Origin: Comamonadaceae bacterium
GTDB taxonomy: Bacteria; Pseudomonadota; Gammaproteobacteria; Burkholderiales; Burkholderiaceae_C
NCBI GenBank assembly: GCA_947454585.1
Contig: CANGML010000019.1
Location: 1-14,756, forward strand
Direction of reading: 5' to 3'
Length of the DNA: 14,756 bases
Numbering within the stretch: the first letter of the stretch is position 1; every line of letters begins with the position of its first letter. Below are positions 1-7,058 of the stretch, one piece after another. Position numbers and translations under genes: made by a program. The notes beneath the pieces are model-generated. The model was not told where the DNA came from, did not search any database, and was given only the letters and a program-made list of their open reading frames with translations.

Positions 1-503
1 CACCCAAGGCCAATGCGGGCCGCAAATCCAGCGCCAAAGTCATGACCGGTCGCGGCATTGCCTTGCATGCAGGCTACCAGTCGTATGCCGCTGTCGCGTG
101 CGAGGTGCAGGTGCACCGCGACACAGGGCGCATTTGGGTCAAGCGATTGGTGGTCGCCAACGACTGCGGCTTGATCGTCAACCCTATTGGTGTGCGCGCC
201 GCGATGGAAGGGCAAATCATGCAAGGCATCAGCCGTGCCCTGTATGAGGAGGTTCATTTCGACAAGAACCGCGTCAACAGTGTGGATTGGAACAGTTACC
301 GCATCGCCAATTTGGATGACTTGCCGGGTCAAGTTGAAATTGTGTTGCTCAACCGACCCGACAAACCCATTGGCGGCGCCGGTGAGCCTGCCATCGTCTG
401 CTTCCCGGCAGCGATTGCAAATGCGGTGTTTGACGCAACCGGTGTTCGCATTCGCCGCTACCCGCTGGCGCCATCGCGGGTCAAGAAAGCCTTGACGACT
501 TAG
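1..503 (+). CDS. Xanthine dehydrogenase-family molybdopterin-binding subunit, C-terminal part (5' end outside window)
   Basis: The frame is open from base 3 with no stop before the TAG at 501-503, so this is the last ~166 residues of a gene starting upstream. The visible part resembles the C-terminal molybdopterin-binding domain of large subunits such as isoquinoline 1-oxidoreductase beta or nicotinate dehydrogenase-like enzymes. These hydroxylate N-heterocycles or oxidise aldehydes, with electrons leaving through an FeS subunit. Diagnostic stretches are GRGIALH, NDCGLIVNP, MEGQIMQGISRALYEE and PIGGAGEPA. The Glu in GAGEP (codon at 384-386) fits the active-site base of the family. The substrate cannot be told from this fragment. 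The neighbouring importer operon converges on it with a 13-base gap and is probably unrelated in transcription. Family is confident; specific enzyme is not. Confidence 0.85.
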   Translation, partial: PKANAGRKSSAKVMTGRGIALHAGYQSYAAVACEVQVHRDTGRIWVKRLVVANDCGLIVNPIGVRAAMEGQIMQGISRALYEEVHFDKNRVNSVDWNSYRIANLDDLPGQVEIVLLNRPDKPIGGAGEPAIVCFPAAIANAVFDATGVRIRRYPLAPSRVKKALTT

Positions 504-516
504 TCGTGCGTGCTGT

Positions 517-1257
517 TCATGCGTGGCGTATTTTTTGAACAAAGGCGCGGGTCCTCGGATGCTGCGCCTGTTCAAAAAATTGCTGTGGTGTCGCTTGCTC
601 CACGATTTGTCCCTCGTCCATAAAGACGATTCGGTCTGCCACCGAACGTGCAAATCCCATCTCGTGGGTCACGCACACCATGGTTGTGCCTTGTTGCGCG
701 AGTGTGGTCATCACGTCTAACACCTCTTGAACCATTTCTGGATCCAGCGCTGAGGTGGGCTCATCAAACAACAGAATTTGCGGTTCCATGCACAGCGCGC
801 GGGCAATCGCGACGCGCTGCTGTTGGCCGCCCGAGAGTTGCAAGGGAAACTTGTGCGCCTGATCTGCGATGTGCACGCGTTCGAGTTGCGCCATGGCTTG
901 CGCGCGGGCGGTGGCAGCGGGCACCTTGCCCACCCACATAGGGGAGAGGGTGAGGTTGTCGAGCACGCTCAAATGGGGGAACAGGTTGAATTGCTGAAAC
1001 ACCATGCCCACTTGTCGCCGCACGTGCTCAATGGCTTGGATGTCATCGCGCAGCGCAATGCCTCCGACCTCGATTCGTCCTTGCTGGTGCGCTTCTAGGC
1101 GGTTGATACAGCGCAACAAGGTGGACTTGCCCGAGCCCGAGGGGCCACAGATGACCACGCGTTCGCCACGCTGGATGTCTAGGGTGATGTCACGCAACAC
1201 ATGGTGTTCGCCAAACCACTTGTTGACGCAATCGAATCGGACGATGGGAGTTGTCAC
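517..1257 (-). CDS. aapP: Polar amino-acid ABC transporter ATP-binding protein (AapP-like)
   Basis: A 246-residue ATPase that powers amino-acid import at the inner face of the cytoplasmic membrane. Walker A is GPSGSGKST at ~38-46, the Q-loop is at ~88-89, the signature LSGGQQQ at 141-147, Walker B ILLFDEP at 161-167, and the switch His is at ~198 (VTHE). This is the complete motif set and the usual length for the HisP/GlnQ/AapP group. I chose the GTG at 1255-1257 because the protein similarity begins at VTTPIVRF, an AGAGGA ribosome site lies 7 bases upstream, and this start clears the stop of the preceding permease. A longer frame reaching 1338 would overlap aapM and adds an unconserved N-terminus. 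It is the last gene of aapJQMP, 16 bases after aapM. Symbol is by operon order and similarity; substrate range (general L-amino acids) is inferred. Confidence 0.93.
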   Translation of the reverse strand: MTTPIVRFDCVNKWFGEHHVLRDITLDIQRGERVVICGPSGSGKSTLLRCINRLEAHQQGRIEVGGIALRDDIQAIEHVRRQVGMVFQQFNLFPHLSVLDNLTLSPMWVGKVPAATARAQAMAQLERVHIADQAHKFPLQLSGGQQQRVAIARALCMEPQILLFDEPTSALDPEMVQEVLDVMTTLAQQGTTMVCVTHEMGFARSVADRIVFMDEGQIVEQATPQQFFEQAQHPRTRAFVQKIRHA

Positions 1258-1264
1258 AGAAAAA

Positions 1265-1270
1265 TCCTCT
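1265..1270 (-). promoter_or_regulatory. Ribosome binding site that fixes the aapP GTG start
   Basis: On the minus strand AGAGGA sits 7 bases before the GTG at 1257, just downstream in the message of the aapM stop codon region. It supports the short 246-residue aapP rather than a longer form starting inside aapM. Confidence 0.6.
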
Positions 1271-1273
1271 GGG

Positions 1274-2383
1274 TCATCGGTGGGCAACGCGGCGTTCAAC
1301 CCACAGGCTGTAGCGCGACAAGCTGAAGCAAAACACAAAGTAAATCAAGGCGATGAACAAGTAGCCTTCGACTTTGAACGGCCGCCAGTTGGGGTCCCCT
1401 TGGATAGCCAAACCCAAAGCGCCTGACAGCTCATACAGGCTGACGATGGTGACCAGTGAGGTGTCTTTGAACACCGCAATGAAGTTGTTCACGATGCCAG
1501 GAATCACATGGGTCAGCGCTTGGGGCAACACCACCAAGCCTTGGGTGTGCCAATACCCCAAGCCTAATGACGCGGCGGCCTCTAACTGCCCTTTGGGCAG
1601 CGCTTGCAGGCCCCCCCTCACGATTTCCGCCAAGTAGGCGGCTGAGAACAGGGTGATGCCGATCAACACACGCAGCAGCACATCGGGCGAGGTGCCGGTA
1701 GGTAAGAGCAGCGGGATCATGAAACTCGCCATGAACAACACCGTGATCAAGGGCACACCACGCACCACCTCGATGTACACGATGCACAGGCTGCGCACCG
1801 CGGGCAGGTGACTTTGTCGTCCCAGTGCCACCAAGACAGCCAGCGGAAAAGCCAGGCCAATCGACAGCGTGGCCAGCATCAGGGTGAGGGGCAAGCCGCC
1901 CCATTGGTCGCTAGGCACGGGCATGAGCCCCGTGGGCACGCCCAGCACATGGCCGCCGCCCATCAGCCCCATGAACAGCAGCCCCGTGACCCCCCAAGCC
2001 CATACCAAGCGGCGATGCCAGAAAGCGGGCACACAGCTCACCACGATGGCCAGTAGCAAGACCGCTGTGGCCAACAGGGGGCGCCATTGCGCTTCAAACG
2101 GGTAACGGCCCCACAAGATCACGCGGTACTTTTCTGCCACCACGCCCCAGCAGGCACCGGTGCTGCGTAGCGCTTGACAGGCGTCCGCGTCAGGGCGGAA
2201 CACAGCGTGCCAGATGGCCCAGTCCCACAAGACCGGCGCTCCGTCAAAGAGCAAGGCCAGTAAAACAACAGTCAGCACAGCGTTCATCGGCGTGCGCCAC
2301 AAATTCTGTTGACACCACGACCTGATCCGGTTGGCCGGTGGGGGGGGTGTTCTTGGCGGGATCAGCTCAGCGATGGCAGACAT
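1274..2383 (-). CDS. aapM: Amino-acid ABC transporter permease (AapM-like)
   Basis: A 369-residue inner-membrane permease of the His/Glu/Gln/Arg/opine family. Hydrophobic segments lie near the N-terminus (NAVLTVVLLALLF), after ~105 (LLATAVLLLAIVV and next helix), and through the C-terminal transport domain. The loop that docks the ATPase (EAA motif) is visible as EIVRGGLQALPKGQLEAAA, followed by SLGLGYWHTQGLVVLPQAL. The larger size, with an N-terminal extension carrying extra membrane segments and a periplasmic loop, is typical of AapM/YhdY. I chose the ATG at 2381-2383, which overlaps the aapQ stop by one base (TGATG), giving translational coupling; upstream in-frame codons lie inside aapQ. 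An 8-base G run at 2340-2347 falls in the proline-rich N-terminus. Partner of AapQ in a heterodimeric channel. Confidence 0.92.
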   Translation of the reverse strand: MSAIAELIPPRTPPPPANRIRSWCQQNLWRTPMNAVLTVVLLALLFDGAPVLWDWAIWHAVFRPDADACQALRSTGACWGVVAEKYRVILWGRYPFEAQWRPLLATAVLLLAIVVSCVPAFWHRRLVWAWGVTGLLFMGLMGGGHVLGVPTGLMPVPSDQWGGLPLTLMLATLSIGLAFPLAVLVALGRQSHLPAVRSLCIVYIEVVRGVPLITVLFMASFMIPLLLPTGTSPDVLLRVLIGITLFSAAYLAEIVRGGLQALPKGQLEAAASLGLGYWHTQGLVVLPQALTHVIPGIVNNFIAVFKDTSLVTIVSLYELSGALGLAIQGDPNWRPFKVEGYLFIALIYFVFCFSLSRYSLWVERRVAHR

Positions 2384-3360
2384 CAACGCATCCTCGTGGC
2401 AACACGTTGGTTGTAGGCGTTCATCGCCGCGGCCGTGAGCAGCGACAGCGAGAGGTAAATCACCATGACCAAGGCCATGCATTCCACCGCACGGCCGGTT
2501 TGATTCAGCGCGGTGTTGGAGATGTTGACCAAATCAGGGTAGCCAATGGCCACGGCGAGCGAAGAGTTTTTGATCAAGTTGAGGTACTGGTTGGTCATCG
2601 GCGGGACGATCAAGCGCATCGCCTGCGGCAGCACCACCAAGCGCAAGGTCAGGGCGGGCGATAGCCCGATGGCTTGGGCCGCCTCCGTTTGGCCGCGTGG
2701 CACCGACAACAAGCCGGCACGAACCACTTCGGCCACGAAGGCGGCGGTGTACAGCGTCAAGCCCCAGGTCAGCGCCACAAACTCTGGGCTCAAGCTGGCA
2801 CCGCCTGTGATGTTGCCGTTTTGCCAAAGTGGCATATCCCAGCGCCAGACGCCATCGCTTGACGTGAACCAGGGCAGGGTCAGACCACTTTTACTCAAGA
2901 ACGCGAGGTCTGCCCAATGCAGTGGCGTCTCGCTGTCGGGCATCCACTCCACCAGCAGCACGTACCACATGAACAATTGCAGCAGCAAGGGAATGTTGCG
3001 AAACAACTCGGTGTAGGCATCGCACAGGCCACGCGCCAGGGCATTGTGAGACAAGCGGCCGATGCCAATGATCGTCCCCAGGAGGGTGCAGCCCACGATC
3101 CCCAGCAGTGACACGCGCAGCGTGTTGAGCAAGCCCACCACCAAGGCCTTCCAGTAAGCCTGAGTGGCGTCATAAGCGATCAAGGATTCACCGATGTCAA
3201 AGCCGGCGTTGTCCCCTAAAAAGTCAAACCCACTGCGGATGCCACGCGCTTGCATATTGCTGAGCGTGTTCGTCAGCAACCAAGCCAGCACAGCCAACAG
3301 CCCGACGATGAGCAAGGCTTGGTAGATCAGGCCACGTGTGCGGCGGCTGTTCCAGTTCAT
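2383..3360 (-). CDS. aapQ: Amino-acid ABC transporter permease (AapQ-like)
   Basis: A 325-residue inner-membrane permease, first of the two channel subunits. Membrane segments are seen at ~11-30 (GLIYQALLIVGLLAVLAWLL), ~74-98 (GLLNTLRVSLLGIVGCTLLG), ~120-140 (PLLLQLFMWYVLLV) and in the C-terminal half. The ATPase-docking EAA loop reads EVVRAGLLSVPRGQTEAAQ, then AIGLSPALTLRLVVLPQAMR. The long periplasmic insertion between the helices (about 140-200) is normal for AapQ/YhdX. The ATG at 3358-3360 is chosen because the conserved N-terminus (MNWNSRRTRGLIYQ) begins there; a longer reading to 3426 would overlap the end of aapJ. Spacing to aapJ is 23 bases, with no strong ribosome site, and to aapM there is a 1-base overlap. 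Confidence 0.92.
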   Translation of the reverse strand: MNWNSRRTRGLIYQALLIVGLLAVLAWLLTNTLSNMQARGIRSGFDFLGDNAGFDIGESLIAYDATQAYWKALVVGLLNTLRVSLLGIVGCTLLGTIIGIGRLSHNALARGLCDAYTELFRNIPLLLQLFMWYVLLVEWMPDSETPLHWADLAFLSKSGLTLPWFTSSDGVWRWDMPLWQNGNITGGASLSPEFVALTWGLTLYTAAFVAEVVRAGLLSVPRGQTEAAQAIGLSPALTLRLVVLPQAMRLIVPPMTNQYLNLIKNSSLAVAIGYPDLVNISNTALNQTGRAVECMALVMVIYLSLSLLTAAAMNAYNQRVATRMR

Positions 3361-3383
3361 GGGGTGGGCGCTGACCGCAGGAA

Positions 3384-4424
3384 TTAACGAATGGGGATGG
3401 CGTATTGCAAGCCACCCTTGTTCCATGGCGCGTTGAGTCCGCGCTTCAAGCCGAGCGGCGTTTTTTCACCCAAGTGATGTTCAAAAATTTCACCGTAGTT
3501 ACCGACCGCAGCGATCGCACGGCTTAACCACTCTCGGTCCAAGCCCAGCAGTTTGCCCGTGTCGTCGGATTTGCCCAGCAAGCGCAAAACAACGGGGTCG
3601 GTGCTGTCTGCTTTCAAACTCTCAAGGTTGGCGGCAGTGATCCCTACTTCCTCGGCTTCAACCAAGCCATACACGGTCCATTTCACAATCGCCAGCCACT
3701 CGTCATCCCCCCGACGGACCATCGGGCCCAAGGGCTCTTTCGAGATCATCTCGGGCAAGATGAGGTGCTCTTTGGGGCTCTTGGCTTCTTTGGCGCGGAT
3801 AGACGCCAAGCCTGAGCCGTCCGTGGTGTAGGCCTTGCAGCGGCCCGCAAAATAGGCGGCATTGGCGGCATCAAACTTTTCAAACACCACCGGTTTGAGA
3901 TCGAGTTTGTTGGCGCGCGAAAAGTCTGTCAGGTTCTTTTCAGTGGTCGTGCCGGACTGCACACACACGGTGGCGCCTTTGAGTTGCTTGGCGCTTTTGA
4001 TGTTGCTTTTGGTGGGTACCATGAAAGCCTGACCATCATAAAAAGTCACCGCAGTTTGGTGCAGGCCCATCGAGGCATCGCGGGTCAGCGTGAAGGTGGT
4101 GTTGCGCGACAGCACATCGACCTCGCCCGATTGCAAAGCGGTGAATCGCTGAGGTGCAGACAAGGGGACGAAACGCACTTTGTTGGCATCGCCCAAGGTC
4201 GCGGCGGCGATCGCACGGCAGATGTCAACATCCATGCCGGTCCACTTGCCTTGGCTATCGGCGGCACTGAAGCCGGCCAAACCGGTGTTGACACCGCACA
4301 CCAGTTGACCGCGTTGCTTCACCGCATCCAAGGTTTTTCCCGCCCAGGCGTGTGGTGCAGCGAGTCCAACCAATGCGGTGAGGAGAAGTTTGCGCGACAG
4401 AGTAGCGAAGAGGCGGTGTGTCAT
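3384..4424 (-). CDS. aapJ: General L-amino-acid ABC transporter periplasmic binding protein (AapJ-like)
   Basis: A 346-residue exported solute-binding protein that captures amino acids and delivers them to AapQM. The N-terminus has a Sec signal peptide: basic RK, a hydrophobic core LLLTALVGLAA, and a likely cleavage after AWA at residue 28. The mature chain shows hallmark family stretches: RGQLVCGVNTGLAGFSA, WTGMDVDICRAIAAA, RFTALQSGEVDVLSRNTT, VCVQSGTTTE and MISKEPLGPMVRRGDDEW. These match the AapJ/YhdW branch of family-3 binding proteins closely. I chose the ATG at 4422-4424 because the signal peptide starts there; a TTG further upstream (4466) would add 14 unlikely residues. It is first in the aapJQMP operon. 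The 72-base gap upstream holds an inverted repeat but no convincing full promoter, so transcription from the preceding minus-strand genes cannot be excluded. Confidence 0.93.
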   Translation of the reverse strand: MTHRLFATLSRKLLLTALVGLAAPHAWAGKTLDAVKQRGQLVCGVNTGLAGFSAADSQGKWTGMDVDICRAIAAATLGDANKVRFVPLSAPQRFTALQSGEVDVLSRNTTFTLTRDASMGLHQTAVTFYDGQAFMVPTKSNIKSAKQLKGATVCVQSGTTTEKNLTDFSRANKLDLKPVVFEKFDAANAAYFAGRCKAYTTDGSGLASIRAKEAKSPKEHLILPEMISKEPLGPMVRRGDDEWLAIVKWTVYGLVEAEEVGITAANLESLKADSTDPVVLRLLGKSDDTGKLLGLDREWLSRAIAAVGNYGEIFEHHLGEKTPLGLKRGLNAPWNKGGLQYAIPIR

Positions 4425-4466
4425 GAGAGAACCAACGGGAGTGGGATTGAAAGAATTGTCTGTCAA

Positions 4467-4482
4467 ATCAAAGACCTTTGAT
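4467..4482. repeat. Perfect 7-bp inverted repeat in the gap before aapJ
   Basis: ATCAAAG-AC-CTTTGAT, a perfect dyad in the 72-base gap between the small exported-protein gene and aapJ. A TTGACA hexamer (minus strand, 4466-4461) follows directly, but no good -10 follows it. It could be an operator for the importer operon. As a terminator for the upstream gene it is weak, since no T tract follows. It is not an FNR box, whose half-sites face the other way. Confidence 0.35.
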
Positions 4483-4496
4483 GCGCTTGTGGCGGA

Positions 4497-5012
4497 TCAC
4501 TTGAAGGACACCGTTTGCAATTCAAAACACGCCAGCAAAGCTTCAGGTAGGTCATCGGATTTATGGGCGATGTAAGCCCTGATGAATGGGCCCGCTTTCC
4601 AAGGCAGGGTCATGCCACTCCAGATCGCCTCTCCCACAACGGCGGCATGGGTGTCTAGGGTTTTGATCGGGACTACCGCAGGGAGCAGACTTTCAAACTC
4701 AACTTCCGCAACGGCCCAGCTGCCTGATCGCCATGCATACATCGTACGGATGGCCGCGGAGTGGGGCGGACTGTAGGCCTGCACCAGGGTTTTGATGGTC
4801 TGGAATTGGGGATCCGTGCTGTCTAGCTCCTTGACCGCATGGCACTTTTTTTGGCTCACCCGCCATTTGTCTTTCACGATCCCGGCGATATCAACATCTC
4901 TGCCATCTACGTTGAATAACAAGCCGTTTTCAGTGTCCGACCAGCTGACATGCGACAGCATGACAACAGGCGTTAAAAACAGCAGCAGCGCGGCTGAGAC
5001 TTTTTTATTCAC
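4497..5012 (-). CDS. Small exported protein of unknown function, next to the BchC paralog
   Basis: A 171-residue protein I do not recognise. The N-terminus looks like a Sec signal peptide: MNKK, a hydrophobic stretch AALLLFLTPVVML, and a possible cleavage near residues 23-27. The mature part has no further membrane segment. It carries two cysteines, at 57 (KKCHAV) and 162 (LLACFE), which could form a disulfide in the periplasm. It begins with GTG, 18 bases after the stop of the bchC-like gene on the same strand, so the two are probably cotranscribed. No clear ribosome site precedes the GTG, and the exact start is uncertain; an internal ATG at residue 18 would destroy the signal peptide. The coding frame is supported by length, protein-like composition and operon position. 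Function is unknown. Confidence 0.7.
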   Translation of the reverse strand: MNKKVSAALLLFLTPVVMLSHVSWSDTENGLLFNVDGRDVDIAGIVKDKWRVSQKKCHAVKELDSTDPQFQTIKTLVQAYSPPHSAAIRTMYAWRSGSWAVAEVEFESLLPAVVPIKTLDTHAAVVGEAIWSGMTLPWKAGPFIRAYIAHKSDDLPEALLACFELQTVSFK

Positions 5013-5030
5013 GGCACAGAGGTCGGCGCT

Positions 5031-5981
5031 TCAATCGCGCCAATCGATCACCATCTTCAAGCATTGCGGGTCACCAAAAGCGACGTCATAGGCCTGCTGG
5101 GCGCGTTCTGCTTTTTCAGTGTGGGTGATGAGGCCCTCGAGCGGCAAACGCCCGTCATGGAACATGGCGGCGACTGCATCGAGATCATGTTTTTTCCATT
5201 GCGCAGCGACACGAATGGTGGCTTCTCGCATGAAGGCCGGGGCATAGGCAAAAGACAGGTCTTGTTTGTAAAAGCCGGCGAGCACCACCTCACCCCCGGG
5301 GGCCATTTTGGGAATGGCGTGATTCAAAATTCCCGCATCACCACTGACATCGCAAATGCAGCGGTAATCTTTGCGTGTGTCTTGATCGGGGTGGATGACG
5401 TCATACCCCAAAGCACCTGCCTGTCGAAGCGTTTGTGTTTCCCAAACCACAGGCGCTGGCTTGCCAGCCGCCACCACCAAGCGTGCCAAAAGTCGGCCCA
5501 TGATGCCGTGACCAATGATCAGGTCAGGGTAGACCTGGCTTGCGCCCTCACGACCCACCGTAAAAACATGGTGCGCCGTTGCGGCCAAGGCCAACAACAC
5601 GCCTTTGTTGCCCAAGGAGGGATCAAGCTTGACCGCGCGGTCATGCGGCACCACCAGTCGAGAACCTGATCCGCCAAAAATATTTTGAACGCCTTGAAAG
5701 GCATAGGAGCCCGGCAAAAAGACCTGATCGCCTTTGTTCAAACCTGATACTTCTGCGCCTCTGTCAACAATGGTTCCGACTGTTTCATAACCAGGCACCA
5801 AGGGGTAAGACAAGCCAGGGAAGGGGGGCATGGTGCCTTCCCATAACAACCGCTCGGTCCCGGTGCTGATGCCACTAAAAGAGACCGCCACGTCGATGTC
5901 ACCTGGCCCCATGGGCGCGAGTTCGAGCTCGCGGACACTTAAGGATTGCGGGGCTTCAAAAACGATGGCTTTGGCTTTCAT
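5031..5981 (-). CDS. bchC: Second BchC-type 3-hydroxyethyl bacteriochlorophyllide dehydrogenase (paralog of the one at 10713)
   Basis: A 316-residue enzyme of the BchC group within the medium-chain dehydrogenase superfamily. BchC oxidises the C3 hydroxyethyl of the bacteriochlorophyllide intermediate to acetyl. Shared BchC stretches include SGISTGTERLLWEG (~36-49), YPLVPGYETVG, VLLALAATAHH, the nucleotide-binding DLIIGHGIMGRLLARL and GGEVVLAGFYK. By eye about half the residues match the second copy at 10713-11666, aligned end to end with few gaps. The codons differ at many silent positions, so this is not a recent duplication. The ATG at 5979-5981 matches the N-terminus of the other copy; an upstream GTG at 5994-5996 would add five residues. 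No frameshift or lost motif is seen. It lies outside the main pigment operon, divergent from a hydrolase gene, and leads a probable two-gene unit with the exported protein. It may be a redundant BchC, a differently regulated one, or an enzyme with an altered substrate. Confidence 0.88.
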   Translation of the reverse strand: MKAKAIVFEAPQSLSVRELELAPMGPGDIDVAVSFSGISTGTERLLWEGTMPPFPGLSYPLVPGYETVGTIVDRGAEVSGLNKGDQVFLPGSYAFQGVQNIFGGSGSRLVVPHDRAVKLDPSLGNKGVLLALAATAHHVFTVGREGASQVYPDLIIGHGIMGRLLARLVVAAGKPAPVVWETQTLRQAGALGYDVIHPDQDTRKDYRCICDVSGDAGILNHAIPKMAPGGEVVLAGFYKQDLSFAYAPAFMREATIRVAAQWKKHDLDAVAAMFHDGRLPLEGLITHTEKAERAQQAYDVAFGDPQCLKMVIDWRD

Positions 5982-6010
5982 GCCGTGGATTCTCACTTAA
6001 ATCAAAGAAG

Positions 6011-6031
6011 CCTGTCAAAGCCGATGACAGG
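6011..6031. promoter_or_regulatory. Inverted repeat CCTGTCA-N7-TGACAGG, candidate operator between the bchC paralog and the hydrolase
   Basis: A perfect 7-bp dyad with a 7-base spacer lies 30 bases upstream of the bchC-paralog ATG and 33 bases upstream of the hydrolase start. Its core, TGTCA-N7-TGACA, is one base shorter than the PpsR/CrtJ box (TGT-N12-ACA) seen before crtE. The minus strand holds a TTGACA within it (6018-6013), but no good -10 at a normal distance. The position fits an operator for one or both divergent genes; the regulator is unproven. Confidence 0.45.
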
Positions 6032-6049
6032 GGGGAATGCATAATTAAA

Positions 6050-6055
6050 AGAGGA
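6050..6055 (+). promoter_or_regulatory. Ribosome binding site pointing to a TTG start for the hydrolase
   Basis: AGAGGA ends 8 bases before the TTG at 6064-6066, an ideal distance. The next ATG in frame (6082) has no ribosome site at a suitable spacing. This is the reason for choosing the TTG start. Confidence 0.5.
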
Positions 6056-6063
6056 CATCTTTT

Positions 6064-7026
6064 TTGCAGATCCTTCAGTGCATGACTAAATTTCTTGATC
6101 TTGGTGGCGTTATGTTGATGAGTGCTTTTTTATCGATCGGGTTGCTCTCCAGCGTGTGGGCACCGGACCTCGCGCTGTCCGAGCTCAGGACGCGCTACGG
6201 CGCTTCTTCTGACGATGTGGTCATGGTGGATGGACTGAATGTGCATTACAAAGATACAGGGCCTAAAGATGCGCCGGTTCTTTTGCTGTTGCATGGGTTC
6301 GGTTCAAGCTTGCAAACGTGGGATTTTTGGGCCGCTCAGTTAGACACGCAGTACAGGGTCATCAGACTGGATTTGCCTGGGTTTGGTCTGACAGGTCCTA
6401 ACCCGCTCCATGATTACTCAGAGAGCGGCGATCTGGCCATCTTGACGCATTTTGTTGACAAGCTGGGGTTGTCGAGTTTTTCAATCATTGGACACTCCAT
6501 GGGGGGGAAAATGGCATGGGGTCTTGCCGCTGCTGAGCCAGATCGTGTGAAGGCTTTGGTGTTGATGGCGCCCGATGGTTTTCCTGAAACCAAAGACATC
6601 GGCACCAAGCCCTATCAATTGCCTGCTGTCATGGGGGTGATCAAATTTTGTTTGCCCAAGTACTTGGTGCGCAAATCCATTGAGCCCGCATTTTTTGATG
6701 CCAGCGCATTGAGCGACAGTTTGGTCGACCGTTATTACGACATGTTGCGGGCCCCTGGTGTTCGCGCTGCCATTTTGGAGCGCTCGGACCAAACGATTTA
6801 TACAGACCCTGTGCCGCGCTTAAAAAAAATAACCGCGCCGACCTTGCTCATTTGGGGTGAGAAAGATCGCATGATTCCCAGCAGCAACGCGCAAAGCTAT
6901 GCCAACGTGTTGTCTTCTTCGAAGACCGTGCTGTTGCCCAATTTAGGCCACTTGCTTCAGGAGGAGCAAGCCGAGCTGGGCTTGGCGCACGTGGCAGAAT
7001 TTTTAAAGTCAACACTGAAGCGGTGA
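6064..7026 (+). CDS. Membrane-anchored or exported alpha/beta hydrolase
   Basis: A 320-residue alpha/beta-hydrolase-fold protein. The oxyanion-hole motif HGFGSS is at ~77-82, the nucleophile elbow GHSMGG at 143-148 with Ser145, the likely acid is Asp268 (WGEKDRMIP), and the catalytic His is 296 (LPNLGHLLQ). The triad is therefore complete. A hydrophobic stretch at ~11-32 could be an N-terminal anchor or signal peptide, unusual for cytoplasmic members. The lid region (~173-250) has no feature that reveals a substrate. I take the TTG at 6064 because of the ribosome site before it; ATG 6082 is the alternative and would shorten it by six residues. It is divergent from the bchC paralog and converges on the DUF3422 gene. 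It does not look like BchO, the hydrolase found beside magnesium chelatase genes, and no such genes are here. Role in pigment metabolism is only suggested by location. Confidence 0.85.
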   Translation: MQILQCMTKFLDLGGVMLMSAFLSIGLLSSVWAPDLALSELRTRYGASSDDVVMVDGLNVHYKDTGPKDAPVLLLLHGFGSSLQTWDFWAAQLDTQYRVIRLDLPGFGLTGPNPLHDYSESGDLAILTHFVDKLGLSSFSIIGHSMGGKMAWGLAAAEPDRVKALVLMAPDGFPETKDIGTKPYQLPAVMGVIKFCLPKYLVRKSIEPAFFDASALSDSLVDRYYDMLRAPGVRAAILERSDQTIYTDPVPRLKKITAPTLLIWGEKDRMIPSSNAQSYANVLSSSKTVLLPNLGHLLQEEQAELGLAHVAEFLKSTLKR

Positions 7027-7045
7027 AACGCATCGAGCGCTTCAC
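7023..7045. terminator. Stem-loop between convergent hydrolase and DUF3422 genes
   Basis: GTGAAACGC-ATCGA-GCGCTTCAC forms a 9-bp stem with one mismatch and a 5-base loop, overlapping the hydrolase stop codon. It sits in the 32-base convergent gap. No T tract follows on either strand, so it is at best a weak terminator for either gene. Confidence 0.3.
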
Positions 7046-7058
7046 ACTGCGACACACT

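Noticed and set aside
3984..4481. 165-residue plus-strand frame opposite aapJ
   Set aside because: It is antisense to a gene with full family motifs, shows no domain, and has no ribosome site of note.
4467..4482. FNR/FnrL box
   Set aside because: FNR sites read TTGAT-N4-ATCAA; here the half-sites are reversed and the spacing differs.
5031..5981. bchC copy as a decaying pseudogene
   Set aside because: The frame is intact at normal length with all conserved blocks present and no internal stop.
6032..6063. Sigma70 promoter for the hydrolase using CATAAT at 6040-6045
   Set aside because: No acceptable -35 lies at normal spacing.
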